DNA of 64,000 nucleotides from Hordeum vulgare subsp. vulgare (Eukaryota > Streptophyta > Magnoliopsida > Poales > Poaceae). The DNA lies in NCBI RefSeq assembly GCF_904849725.1, contig NC_058518.1, forward strand, positions 211,494,741 through 211,558,740. The letters are read 5' to 3'. The translations under genes were made by a program, and so were the position numbers. Positions 25,001-37,050 of this stretch are shown here, in pieces. Positions within the stretch are counted from its first letter, which is position 1, and each line of letters begins with the position of its first letter. The notes under the pieces were generated by a model that made no database searches, was not told where the DNA came from, and saw only the letters and a program-made list of their open reading frames with translations.

Positions 25001-26219
25001 GATGATGAGTTAGGTGGCCACTTTTGGTGAAGTGGTGCACCGGGTATTTTGTGTGTCTATGGTTTCGAAAATGGGAATAGATTTATGATGTGTCGACCGT
25101 CCCAACCTTACATGTACGACCACGTTACCCCTTTATGGGATAGGGCTTTGTTGATTACTTTGGCCGGTGCTAGCAAAGAGCCACATTACTAGTGGAGGGA
25201 GTGATGTGTGGTCACTCTCGTGATGGAGTCATGCCAGGTAGGGCGACTATGCCGTTTTTACGTGTTCCAGGCACATCGTTGGTCCCCGCATGGATGATAC
25301 TGTCTAGAGTCGGTGCTCATAAGACGTACATCATGTGGGTTGGGTACCAATCGAGTGGACCTCTTTGTCTAGTATCGTCGGGATAAAGGCATTGATCGGG
25401 TACTTACCTCGGGTATGTTATATACCGCGAGTCGTGGATGACATGGTAGTTTCCCGGATCTCATGGGTCCAGCGTACTACCTCTACAGAGTGTAAAACTA
25501 TTCGTATAGTCATGTCCACGGTCAAGGACAGTTGGGTGGTACTGCTTAAACTATGTCCAGTCGTTTCCGCATAAACCAAGTATGTGTGAGTATGTGGTGA
25601 ATGGTGTTTATATAAAACAGTTGATAGGACCAAGTTTGGTGACTTGGCATATAGGGTGAACCTGGAGTGTTCAGCCCTTGATAGATATGTTGATATCAGT
25701 AACCTGTTCTTCAAATCAACATTTAGCTTATGTTGCACATCCATGATCATGTTTATTTACAACCAAGTTGTTATCCAGCAAAGATGCATATTACGTGTTA
25801 TCCTATCCATCGCATTGTTCATATCATGGGCTGTTTGCGAGTACATTCAAAAGTACTCATTGCCTTGCCACTAGTTATATTGTTGACCAGACATGGAAGG
25901 ACCAGAGTTTGGAGAAGAGTACGTCTTTGGAGACGGCCCTGCGAACTAGGACGCTTCCCAGTCAGAATTTCTGTTGGTGTAGGCTGATGGCGTGGGCTCC
26001 CGCTTAGCCCTAAGATTTCTGCTACTAGTTGTATCAGTGTGATTTGTCTTTATAGGCCCTACCTTGTGAACTTGATCATTTGGTCATGTGATGTAATAAT
26101 TTGGTACTTCGATGTAAGACTCTTAATATTCAGTATATGTGTGTTCGGTGAGCATTGATCTTTGGGATCACTGAGCATGTTCATTCGGCGATCTCAACTC
26201 GTAAGTCGGGGTCACCACA
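22038..26219 (+). mobile_element. 4.18-kb solo LTR inserted in the RT domain
   Basis: The insert starts TGTTACACCC and ends GGGGTCACCACA (TG...CA). It splits the RT frame between NESVPQ and IVAGYR. The flanking 5-mers are cgcaa (22033-22037) and cgaaa (26220-26224), a target duplication with one mismatch. I see no direct repeat of one end at the other and no Gag or Pol text, so it looks like a single LTR left after recombination. Layout: AT-rich left third, GC-rich block 23200-24290 with a TATA box, AT-rich stretch, then a right end matching the complement of 4424-6150. ORFs in the GC block (23203-24321) are not supported as genes. Family unnamed. Confidence 0.75.
23678..23685 (+). promoter_or_regulatory. 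TATA box inside the solo LTR
   Basis: TATATATA follows GC-rich DNA (gcgggcc) and precedes a CT-rich stretch (gctcctcccctcg), the usual layout at the U3/R border of a plant LTR. It supports plus orientation. Confidence 0.6.
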
Positions 26220-27297
26220 CGAAAAAATTGTTGCAGGATATAGAATAGTAATTGATTTTAGGAAATTAAATAAAGCTACTAGGAAAGATCATTACCCGCT
26301 ATCTTTTATTGATAAAATGCTAGAAATATTATCCAGACATACACATTTTTGCTTTCTAGACGGTTATTCTAGTTTCTCTCAAATACCTGTGTCAAAAGAG
26401 GATCAAGAGAAGACCACTTTTACTTGCCCTTTCGGTACCTTTGCTTATAGATGTATGCTTTTGGTTTATGCAATGCACCTGCTACCTTGCAAAGATGTAT
26501 GATGGCTATATTCTCTGACTTTTGTGAGAAGATTGTGGAGGTCTCCATGGATGATTTTTTCGTTTATGGAACTTATTTTGATGATTGCTTGAGCAACCTT
26601 GATCGAGTTTTATAGAGATGCGAAGAAACTAATGTTGTCTTGAATTGGGAGAAGTGCCACTTTATGGTTAATGAAGGCATTATCTTGGGACACAAAATAT
26701 CCGAAAGAGGTATTGAAGTTGATAAAGCTAAAGTTGATGCTATTGAAAAAATGACGTGTCCAATAGATATCAAAGGTATAAGAAGTTTCCTTGGTCATGT
26801 TGGTTTCTATAGCTGATTTATTAAAGACTTCTCTAAGATTCCTAAGCCTCTCACTAATCTTTTGCAAAAGGATGTTCCATTCATTTTTTATGATGATTGT
26901 GTAGAAGCATTTGAAATTCTGAAGAGAGCCTTGATCACTGCACATGTTGTTCAACCACCTAATTGGAACCTACCCTTTGAAATTATGTGTGATGCTAGTG
27001 ATTATGCTGTTGGTGTTGTTCTAGGACAAAGAGTTTATAAGAAATTAAATGTTATCCATTATGCTAGTAAAACTCTAGACAGTGCTCAAAGAAACTACGC
27101 TGCCACTGAAAAGGAATTTTAAGCAGTTGTGTTTGCTTGTGATAAGTTTAGACCTTATATCGTTGATTTCAAAGTAACTGTTCACACTGATCACGCTGCT
27201 ATTAAATACCTTATGGAAAAGAAAGATGCTAAACCTAGACTTATTAGATGGGTTCTTCTGCTACAAGAATTTGATTTGCATACTATTGATAGAAAGG
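26220..27297 (+). pseudogene. pol: RT core and RNase H of the Sabrina-like element
   Basis: The frame resumes with IVAGYRIVIDFRKLNK and continues through HFCFLDGYSSFSQIPV and FTCPFGTFAYRCM. A frameshift near 26455 moves the frame. The polymerase box reads VSMDDFFVYG, keeping the two Asp residues. Further text (ILGHKISERGIEVDKAK, then FLGHVGFYS) follows. RNase H begins near 26970 with FEIMCDASDYAVGVVLGQ and includes [11 protein letters not shown]. In-frame stops occur near 26610, 26815 and 27120. The frame ends at LHTIDRK, where element C is inserted. Confidence 0.85.
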
Positions 27298-28952
27298 TGA
27301 TGACGAGATGATGTATATACTTCTCGCACCTCGTTGGTTACCCCAAGTGGAAGGTTGAGATGTAGTGAGCAGCAAGTTTTCCATCACACGAAGACTGTAA
27401 GGTTTACCGAACCAGGAGGACTCCTAGGCTCAACAAGTAGGTGTCTCCTGTCCTGGTCAGCAGAAGACGTGGACCTGCACACACAACAAATAACTTTGCT
27501 CCCAACGAGTACAGAGAGTTTTTCAATCTCTCCGACCTTGTAGTTTGCAAAGGATCAAAACACAAGCGGGAAAAGTAATAGTGATTGCAATGGAAAAGTA
27601 AAAGAAAACGGTAAATAGTGGAGGTGTAAACAATGATGGTGATATGGACCGGAGTCACATGATGTTCACTAGTGATGTCTCTCTCCCAAAAGACCATAAA
27701 CAACTATGCTTGGGTAAACAAATTATAGCTGGGCAATTGACAGAATTATGAACGCACCGCAGTGCTAATTATGCTAATTGATAGTTAGAGGCTCAATAGT
27801 AATGGGCAGTACGCCAAGATAAGTAGACCAATTATTCATCAGCATCTACTTATAATCATCCACTTTGGTATATCTATCCAGAACATCTCGCCAATATTAA
27901 GTTGTGAGCCCCACCCAAATTGTAAACTCAAAACAACGGACAACTGCATTAACGAACTATGCATAAGGTAAACAATCCTTGCAACCATGGTCACAAGCAC
28001 CGTTGTTTTCTCCCTGGTGGCAACAGCACATCCCCTAGACTCATGTTTCTGTCACTCAAGCTAGACATCGGGGGGCATGAACCCACAATCATACATAACG
28101 GTCCCTCTTGGAGTTGCAATCTACTACTAGGCCAAAGCAATAAATAGCAAGGGAGAACATGCATGAATCACTAAGGAACATAATACAAAAGGATAATCAA
28201 ATATATAACTCATAACGATCTGAACATAATCTCATAATCCATCGGATCCCAACAAACGGAGCATAGCAATAGCAAGAGAATTACATAGATGCCTTGATCA
28301 TGTAGGGCAGCTCACAAGGACTAACCATTGAAGCACAAGATTTGAGAGAAGACATCGCATAGCTACTGGCCATGGACCCATGGTCCAAGGAGGACTACTC
28401 ACGGCAGGTCCGGGAAGCGTCCATGGCGGTGGAGAAGCTCTTGGAGGTCAATCCTCCCTCCGGCAGGGTGCCGGGAAGAGGTCTCCTGACGCTCCCGATC
28501 TCGGAAGCGCTGCGGTGGCGGAACGATGGAGAAATTCGTGATTTTGGATGTGATGGAAGGGTTTTCTCGTGGAGGAGTAAATATAGGCCAAAGGAGGGCA
28601 CCAGAGGAGGTAGGACCCACCCAGGAGGCCTCTTGGGATGGCTAGGGGGTAGGCCCCGCCCATAGGTCGCCAGGGCGACCCATGGCCCCCCTCTGGCCCA
28701 TCTTCGGTGATCTAGAAGCTTCTGGTACGCTGATTTTTATATATTGTCTCGGTATTTTTCAAGCTTCGGAAAATTGGGTAAAATCCCCTGCAAAAAATAC
28801 ATCAGCAGACAAGAACTGACATTGGGTGCACTGAGTTAGTAGGTTAGTCCAAATATGTGTGAAAAGATATAGAAGTGTAGAAAAACATATAACAACGTCA
28901 CCCAAAAGATCATAGAACAAGCAGAAATTATAGATACGTTTGGGACGTAGCA
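27298..28952 (-). repeat. 3' LTR of element C
   Basis: Plus-strand edges are tgatgacgagatgatg and gggacgtagca. It matches the other three LTRs of the family with scattered changes. Confidence 0.9.
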
Positions 28953-31827
28953 ACATCCCCAAGCTTAATTTCTGCTCATCCTCGAGTAGATAAATGATAA
29001 CACAATAATTTCTGTGGTGACATGCTAACACACATATAAGAACTTCGAAGTAAAGCAATTAAGATATGCAATTCAAGTCAAGACAATAACAAGCAAGAGT
29101 TTATATTTAGTATTGAGTTTAGCAAAGTAAGAACATAAAGGTGCAAGAGCTCTCATTGTCCGTGACTCGAATGTCTCCAAATGGTGTTTGCATTAAAGAA
29201 GTGGGATATGGGTTGAGATCATAAAATATATTTTTAATTGAAAACTCAATCTACTAAATTTTCACACTTTCTCTCCTTCGGGATCTTATTTTGACTCATC
29301 CCCAGACCACTAGTCAGGCACAAGTCAAAATGATCCTCCCCCTTTCGACTTTGAGCACTAATTTAATGGATGAGCGTAAGCAAAATATGTTGGCACTTAG
29401 GATGGCAAATAGAATAATGATAGGGAAGGAAGACAAAAAGGTGTGAAAGGCTCACATCAATGAGGACAACCATTGGCGAGAGAAAGCCAAATGATAGATA
29501 TGTTGTGAGGAGTAGGGATTGCCATGTAACGGATCCACATATGAGCTAAGGTTAGCTCTGTAATGGAACTAGTGGGGGTGCATCCAACTTGTTTGCTCAT
29601 GAAGAACTAGAGATCATTTGAGGAGGCTCATCATTGGCATATGCAAACCAAGTTCTATAGTGTAAGGGTCCCCACATAGTTATGTATGAATGATAATCTC
29701 TATGTTGCACAAATATAGCAATGGAGTACGAGTGTGGATCTTTCAAAAGGAATAGTAGTGTCGCCCCCCTCTCTCTTTTTATTTCTTTTTATTTTTTTAT
29801 TTTTTTGTGGCCTCTTTGGCTCTTTCTTTTTATCTCTCATTTGTCCTCTGGGATCTTTTGTTTTGTCCTCTTTGGTATCTTTCCCTCACTTAAGGGCATC
29901 ACACTATGTTTTACATGAATAAAAAGAAGATCATCACAATTTATAAGAAGTACTCAACATAAAGACAAGTGAAAACTATCATGATGTATGCAAATGTATG
30001 TCTCTACAAGTCTAGTAGGATATGCAATGATACTAGCGCATCATGTAGGAATAATTGGGGCAAGGCCCAACTATCATGCGGCTGTACGGTCAAGCAAAAT
30101 CATGTACGACATGAATATCAAGTCATCAGATGGTGGATGTTGCATGACAATGTATCTCGAAAGGCTATGGGAATGCCTTAATAGGTAGGTATGGTGGCTG
30201 TTTTGAGGAAAGATATAATGAGGCTTATGTATGATAGAGCGTATCATGTCATGGGTTTGGATGCACCGGCGGAGTTTGCACCAACTCTCAATGTGAGAAA
30301 GGGCAATGCACGGTACCGAAGAAGCTAGCAAAATATGGACGGTGGAAGTGCCAAGAATCGAATACTCACATTAGTCTGAAGAACTCATACACTTATTATT
30401 GGTAACTCTCTGTATAGTTAAGAGGTTCACAAAGAAACAAGTAACCCAAAGAGGAGTGTTTGGGGGTTTGGTAATCCTTGCGCATCCTCGACTCATGGTA
30501 AGGTGAGGCTACTCTATATATTCCAACCCCTCCAGAGGTTAGCGATCAATTTAGTAGATAGAGTTCTGAGCTAAATTTTAGTTTTTGAATACCACACGGA
30601 TTTCAAAAAATAAGACACCTATCACTAATAGGCTCAAGCTCTTGGCACCAATAGTGCAAACATTAATCAAGTCAGTACCTCAAAAATATTGCAAGTTACT
30701 AGTATACTTAAATAGCAACCTCAATTACCTACTCATGCAAGATACACAACTCAGTGCAACGAGTCAACTCTCTAAAGAAGATAAACATGATAACTCAAGA
30801 GAGTTCCAAAAGCAACCTAAATAAAAGCTCTTAAAAATATAAGCATGAAAACTAAGAGCTAAGCATGACAGTAACTATGGAAAGATGAAGAACACACAAA
30901 AAGATAAGCATGAAAACCTAGGTTGTGTTCTAGAGTGGAATGGAGCGTGTTTCTCTCCCAAACAAGGTAGGCTAGGTTCCGACTTGTTATGAACAACAAT
31001 AAAAACTAAAACAAACTAAAAAGTAAAGAGCGGGACGCTCCAAGCATAGCACATAACATATGAAGTGATAAATATATAGCATGGAGATGGACGAACTAAT
31101 GATTGTTGATAGAGAAGGGGATGCACGGGGGCATCCCCAAGCTTAGACACTTGTGTCTCCTTGATTATTTCTTGGGGTGCATGGGGGCATCCCCAAGCTT
31201 GTGTGCTTGACACTCCTTTATCTTCTTTCATCAGCTCCCATCGCATACTTGAAAACTCCCTTTATACGAAACTCATCATAAGCTGATTAGAGTGGTTAGT
31301 ATGCTTAATACAATAATTCATTACCTACTAGAAATAAATATTTTCATGAAAAGCTAGTGTTTCTCATTATTTCCAAAAAGTTTTTTAAAAGGAAAAAGCT
31401 TAAGATTTGCAAAATGATGAAAATGCAAAACGTGGCAGAATCACTGAAAAATAGAACATCTGGTAGTAAATAATTTATTCGGGACACTTCTGCAACTAAA
31501 ATCAAAAACCACAGAACAGATTCCAGAAAGGCAATTATATAGAGAATGCTATCAAAAAATTTAGATCAAAAATATGATATGGTGATTTATGGCGAAATTT
31601 TCCGTCAAGAAGAAAAAATTTGTTTCTGGACAGCATGTCACAATTTTTGAACTTTCGTGCAATCGAAGGCTATAACTTGGCACAAAGCTTAAAAATAAAG
31701 ATACAGTGATGTTGCTATAGTAGTAACAAGCATCAAAACCACTAAAACAGAAAGTAAAAAACAAATTGGGTTGCCTCCCAACAATCTGTTTCTTTTATGC
31801 CTTTGAGCTAGGCATAATGCAAAAACA
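28953..31827 (-). other. Non-coding interior of element C
   Basis: A purine tract in sense orientation adjoins the 3' LTR (aagcttggggatgt, complement near 28953-28968). No minus-strand coding frame with recognisable text is present. The pyrimidine run at 29760-29890 and the gcatccccaagctt blocks near 31130-31200 parallel those of element B. Confidence 0.75.
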
Positions 31828-32657
31828 TCAAGTTGTATCAATTGAACCATCATCAAGATCATCAAAGAGCTCTTCAATAGTACACCTAGTCTTAAGAGGA
31901 CTCTCAAAGAGAGGCTTAGTGGAAACACTTCTAGGAACAAAAGCAAAGGTAGTAAGACAAATTGGAATTTCATTAATAATTCTATTTAAGAGAGGTATAT
32001 CTTCCAAGGTCTTCATAGTTTCAACAGCCCTAACAATAGGTATATTTGTTTTGGGTTGAGGAACCTTGGGTTCGTGAACGAACTTAGGTACCTTCCTTGC
32101 GGGGGTTTCTACCTTTTTAGTCTTGATGGAGGATAGAGTAGTTCCTACAATTTCAATAATATCCTCGATCTTATCAATCCTAGAAGGATCCACATCATGG
32201 GATTTAAGGGTCACCAAAGTTTTGTAAATTTTGTTCATGGAGCTATGAAGTCGATTTAAGTTGCCTTGAATCCTACGATCCACTTCATTTATTTTACCCA
32301 TGCTTGGCATCTTTATCTCTATATTCTCAAGTTTACTCATAATGTCAGCTAAAGTGATATCATCCTTTATGTCAACCATAGGTGGGATTCCGACAACATT
32401 TTCCATAACGTTAAGAGCCTTCCCAACGGGAGCTTCCAAGAAATTCCCTCCTATTGTTGTGTCTAGAACAAACCTATGCCAAGAAGTAATACCAACAAAA
32501 ACATTTGTAAGCAAAATAGTGGTGGATTGTTTCTTGGTGGCTCTATCTTGAGAATTTTTAATTCTATACCTAGCATCTTTCAAATTTCTCCAACCCTTTG
32601 TTTGAAGGTGAATATCTCTCCATCGGGTGCAAAACTACAGGTAAAGGATGTAGACAT
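31828..32657 (-). pseudogene. gag: Gag of element C, frameshifted
   Basis: It is homologous to the intact Gag at 12401-13231. The start lies at 32657 (MSTSFTCSF...). After TFKQRVGE the copy lacks one nucleotide relative to element B near 32583, which shifts the frame to an early stop. The remaining 251 codons (31828-32583) are open and keep YRIKNSQDRATKKQSTTILL and the acidic end DDLDDGSIDTT. Apart from this single-base lesion the reading frame is preserved, so decay is recent or was slow. Confidence 0.8.
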
Positions 32658-32827
32658 ACTGACTAAACGAAGCAAAGCAACTTTGTTTTTGTGGTTTTTG
32701 GTATAAGACTCTAAAGCAAAAACTAAAAAGCAAGCTAACAAGACTAAAAAGCAAAGGTAAAGGATAGCGTGCAACTCCCCTATCTTGAAGACTGGAGTGC
32801 CCGACAACGACAACAGAAAACTTTGCT

Positions 32828-34450
32828 TGATGACGAGATGATTTATATACTTCTCGCACCTTGTTGGTTACCCCAAGTGGAAGGTTGAGATGTAGTCAGC
32901 AACAAGTTTTCCCTGACACGAAGACTGTAAGTATTATCGAACCAGGAGGACTCCTAGGCTCAACAAGTAGGTGTCTCCTATCCTGGTCAGCAGAAGACGT
33001 GGACCTGCACACACAACAAATAACTTTGCTCCCAATGAGTACAAAGAGGTTGTCAATCTCTCCGGCCTTGTATTTTGCAACGGATCAAAACACAAGCGGG
33101 AAAAGTAATAGTGATTGCAACGGAAAAGTAAATGAAAACGGTAAATAGTGGAGGTGTAAATAATGATGGTGATATGGACCGGAGTCACATGATGTTCACT
33201 AGTGATGTCTCTCTCCCAAAAGATGATGAAAAACTATGCTTGGGTAAACAAATTACAGCTAGGCAATTGACAGAATTATGAATGCACAGCAATGCTAATT
33301 ATGCTACTTGATAGTTAGAGGTTCAATAGTAATGGGCAGTACGCCAAGACAAGTAGACCGTTTATTCATCAGCATCTACTTACTAATCATCCACCTTGAG
33401 ATATCTATCCAGAATATCTCGCCAATATTAAGTTGCGAGCCCCACCCAAAGTGTAAACTCAAAGCAACACACAATTGCATTAACAAACTATGTGTAAGGT
33501 AAACAATCCTTGTAACCGTGGTCACAAGCACCGTTGTTTTATCCCTGGTGGCAACAGCACATCCCTAGTCTCATGTTTCTGTCACTCAAGCTAGACATCG
33601 AGGGGTATGAACCCACAATCATGCATAATGCTCCCTATTGGAGTTGCTATCTACTACTCGGCCAAAGCAATAAATAGCAACGGAGAACATGCATGAATCA
33701 CTAAGGAACATAATATAAAAGGATAATCAAATATATAATGCATAGTAATCTGAACATAATCTCATAATCCATCGGATCCCAACAAACAGAGCATAGCAAT
33801 AGAAAGAGAAGTACATAGATGCCTTGATAATGTAGGGTAGCTCACAAGGACTAACCATTGAAGCCCAAGATTGGATAGAAGACACCACATAGCTACTGGT
33901 CATGGACCCATGGTCCAAGGAGGACTACTCAAGGTAGGTCCGGGAAGCATCCATGGCGGTGGAGAAGCTCTCGGAGGTCAATCCTCCCTCCAGGAGGGTG
34001 CCTGGAAGAGGTCTCGTGTCGCTCCCTATCTCGGAAGTGCTGCAACGGCGGAATGATGGAGAAATTCGCTATTCTGGATGTGATGGAAGGGTTTTCTCGC
34101 GGAGGACTAAATATAGGCCAAAGGAGGGCACCGGAGAAGGTGGGACCCACCCAGGCGGCCTCTTGATACGGCCGGGGGGTAGGCCGCGCCCACAGGTCGC
34201 CTGGGCGGCCCCTGGCCCCCCTCTGGCCCATCTTCGGTGATCTGGAAGCTTCCGGTACGCTGATTTTTTATATATTTTTCTCGGGATTTTTCGAGCTTCG
34301 GAAAATTGGGTGAAAGCCCCTGCAAAAAATACATCAGCAGACAGGAACTAGCACTGGGTGCACTGAGTTAGTAGGTTAGTCCAAATATGTGTAAAAAGAT
34401 ATAAAGGAGAAGCAAAACGTATAACAATGTCACCCAGAAGATCATGGAAC
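32828..34450 (-). repeat. 5' LTR of element C, right end truncated
   Basis: It starts tgatgacgagatgattta on the plus strand and matches the family LTR to 34450. The adjacent primer site (about 32803-32815) is decayed: it reads cccgacaacgacaac where element B has ccccggcaacagcgcc. Confidence 0.85.
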
Positions 34451-35650
34451 AAAACGTATAACTTGTCTAGAGTAGAGAATTTTCTTGATGACCCACTACC
34501 TATTGATGATAGCTTTCCGGATGAACAATTAGCTGTCATAAATGCTTCGCATAGTGCTCCTTCGTATGCTGATTATGCTAACTACATTGTTGCTAAATTA
34601 ATACCGCCTAGTTTCACATACCAACAAAAGAAAATTTCCTTCTATCGTTTAAGACATTACTTTTGGGACGATCCACACCTTTATAAAAATGAGTATATGG
34701 TATTATTAGACGTTGTGTACCTGAGCATGAACAGGGGCAGATCCTACACAAGTGTCACTCTGAGGTCTATGGAGGACACCACACTGGAGATAGAACTGCA
34801 CACAAGGTATTACAATCTGTTTTTTATTGGCCTACTCTCTTCAAGGATGCTCGTAGTTTGTCTTGTCTTGTGACAAATGTCAAAGAATTGGTAATATTAG
34901 TAGATGTCAGTAAAAGCCTATGAATTACTCTCTTTTTATAGAACCATTTGATGTTTGGGTTTTTTATTATATGGGACCTTTTCCAAAGTCCAATGGGTAT
35001 ACGCATATTCTAGTTGCAGTTGATTCTGTTACTAAGTGGGTAGAAACTATTCCAACTAGTAGTGCTGGTCATAATACTTCTATTAAAATGTTGAAAGATG
35101 TTATTTTCCCTAGACTTGGAGTCCCTAGATATTTAATGACTGATGGTGGTTGACACTTTATTCATGGTGCTTTCTGTAAATTGCTTGCTAGGTATGATGT
35201 TAATCATAGAATTGCATCTCCTAATCATCCTCGGTATAGTGGTCAAGTAGAATTACGAAATAAAGAAATTAAATTGATCTTGCAAAAGACCGTTAATAGA
35301 TTTGGAAAGAATTGGTCTAAGGAACTTGACGATGCATTCTGGGCTTATGGAGCCGCTTAAAATAACCTATGGGTATGTTTCCGTATAAAATGGTTTATGG
35401 TAAAGCATGTCATTTACCTCTAGAGCTAGAACATAAAGCTTATTGGGAAATTAAAGAGATCAACTATGATTTCAAACTTGCTACTGAGAAGAGGTTATTT
35501 GATATTAGCTCGCTTGATGAATGGAGAACCCAGGCCTATGATAATGCTAAATTGTTTAAAAAAAGGTTAAGAGATGGTATGATAGAAGGATCCAAAAGCG
35601 TGAATTCAATGTAGGTGATCATGTCTTGCTATACAACTCTCGTTTAAGAT
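34451..35650 (+). pseudogene. pol: Integrase of the Sabrina-like element, catalytic Asp lost
   Basis: The frame opens with NLSRVENFLDDPLPIDDSFP, the linker after RNase H, and continues through YANYIVAKLIPPSF. A zinc-binding region follows with frameshifts. The catalytic core starts near 34940: the box normally GFDFMGPF reads VFYYMGPF, so the first catalytic Asp is Tyr. The second box YLMTDGG keeps its Asp but is followed by a TGA. The Glu box reads SGQVELRNKEIKL. The C-terminal part (35369-35614) keeps MVYGKACHLPLELEHKAYWEIKE. The frame stops matching at LYNSRLRFF (35650), where a Copia fragment begins. Confidence 0.85.
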
Positions 35651-35653
35651 TTT

Positions 35654-36634
35654 TTGTCCACATGTAAAAACTGCTTGACTAATATTTTATATTATTGCAA
35701 TGCTTCATCTTTGGGTGTTAAAACTTCAAGCACTCCAAATATTTTACATGCTTGTGTTGATAGTCCTTGCATATCATGTAAATTATGTCATGAGGCTATT
35801 ACTACCAAGGTAACATCAAGTGAGCCTCTTCTGGACATTAGCACTACTTCTAGTCAAAATGTTATATTGCCATGGGCTAGTCCTCATAATTCATCTACTC
35901 ATAATGTTGCTACATCTTGTGATGAATTACTTTCCTTCCCTTGTTGCTCTAACAATGAAGCTTATACTTCCTCTAGTACTTGTGTTGATACTAACCATGT
36001 AGAGGAAAATGAAGAGCTCAAGGCCCAAGTCACTTCTTTGAATAAATACTTGGAAACGATTAAGGAAGGGATGTCTACACTCAACAATGTCTTGTGTGGG
36101 CAAAAATCCCCAGATGACAAAGGTGGACTTGGATTCAACTCCAACAACAAGAAGAAGTCCAAAAGCTTCAAGAAGAAGGGCCAAGAACAAGTCCAGAATT
36201 CAGCCAAGATTGTTTACTTAAAGTGCAAAATTGAAGGACACCATGTTAGATCTTGCCCTTTAAAGAAGAAGCCCCAAAGTCACAAGCAACAAGGGAACTG
36301 GCCACAAGTTCAACAAGTTGAAGAAAGGCCTCTTCCCAATAATAACCAAGCCAGCAGTTCTCAAGTTGAGAAATCAATTGGGAAGGAAGTAAATGGTAGA
36401 TGTTGCTACTTATGTCGTGAGAAGAGTCACTTCGCTTCTTCTTGCATGAATGGTAACTTATGCAATCCAATCATTATTGGTGATATCTATTCTTTTGGGA
36501 AGGATAAGATTAGCAGTGTGTTTGCCAAGTTTGCTGGTACTCAAAGTGGTGTCAAGAAAAGAACCATTTGGGTAGCCAAGCCTATTGTGACTAACCTCTT
36601 AGGACTCAACTTCATTGGGGACCAACAACCATAA
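35654..36634 (+). CDS. gag: Copia-type Gag with two zinc knuckles, 5'-truncated
   Basis: An open frame of 326 codons. The first Met is probably not the natural start, because the frame begins right at the junction with the Sabrina-like element. Residues 1-110 are rich in Cys and Ser. Residues 117-147 (EENEELKAQVTSLNK...) look like a short coiled coil. Residues 163-176 are very Lys-rich. The first zinc knuckle (188-201) has lost its first Cys (Tyr188) but keeps C191, H196 and C201. The second (251-264) is a complete CX2CX4HX4C. The C-terminus reads IWVAKPIVTNLLG. Retroviral-type Gag binds the element RNA through such knuckles. No protease follows, and the frame stops in AT-rich DNA, as in non-autonomous Copia relatives. 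Long and open, but truncated and with a damaged knuckle. Confidence 0.7.
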   Translation: MSTCKNCLTNILYYCNASSLGVKTSSTPNILHACVDSPCISCKLCHEAITTKVTSSEPLLDISTTSSQNVILPWASPHNSSTHNVATSCDELLSFPCCSNNEAYTSSSTCVDTNHVEENEELKAQVTSLNKYLETIKEGMSTLNNVLCGQKSPDDKGGLGFNSNNKKKSKSFKKKGQEQVQNSAKIVYLKCKIEGHHVRSCPLKKKPQSHKQQGNWPQVQQVEERPLPNNNQASSSQVEKSIGKEVNGRCCYLCREKSHFASSCMNGNLCNPIIIGDIYSFGKDKISSVFAKFAGTQSGVKKRTIWVAKPIVTNLLGLNFIGDQQP

Positions 36635-37050
36635 ACTTGATCAGTAGGTGATGTTGGAGGGCATTGGAGACTCGGCTACATCATGAACAATTAAGGAATC
36701 TTCATCATTCATATTATCTCAAGCCAAATCATTTGGATTATCGAGTTTCTATCTTATATCCAATGTGTGTTCTTATGGTAACTTGTACTTAAATTGTTTA
36801 CATTGTTAGTTACTTTCCCCTTTGCATGCTGTGGTTTTGTACCTTGCATATGTTTGTATATGATGTGCTTCCAACTTTCTTATGTTGAGTAATCAAGTAT
36901 GTGTATATTGGTTTGCACATCATGTACATGTGAGTCGTGTGTTGAGCCTTTTTGCATCCTTTTTCTATTTTTGTTGGCTCTTTTTAGAGATTAATGTATT
37001 ATACCATAATGGGTACTGATGTGCTTTGCGCACCTCACAATCCTATAAAT

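Larger units (their letters stand above)
27298..34450 (-). mobile_element. Element C: second gag-only Athila-type element, nested in the Sabrina-like element
   Basis: It has the same architecture and family as element B: LTRs at 27298-28952 and 32828-34450, a single gag remnant near the 5' LTR on the right, and no pol. It is inserted between RNase H and integrase of the host element. The right LTR stops at ...agatcatggaac (34450), about 30 bp short of its expected end. Host integrase text then resumes with a small gap, so the junction was deleted and no target duplication can be read. The interior (3.88 kb) is longer than that of element B, largely because of a ~265-bp segment (31459-31725) missing there. 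Confidence 0.85.
18246..35650 (+). mobile_element. Sabrina-like Athila gypsy element, nested and lacking its 3' end
   Basis: From left to right: 5' LTR, primer site, gag, protease, start of RT, a solo LTR insertion (22038-26219), rest of RT and RNase H, element C insertion (27298-34450), integrase, then an abrupt end at about 35650. Without the two insertions the body is about 6.1 kb. The protein text resumes across both insertions in the right place, which shows they are nested. No 3' LTR is found in the window. The name Sabrina is from memory of the LTR start (TGATACGTC.ATTTTGCATCATGC); the Athila lineage is supported by the primer site and Pol text. Confidence 0.8.
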
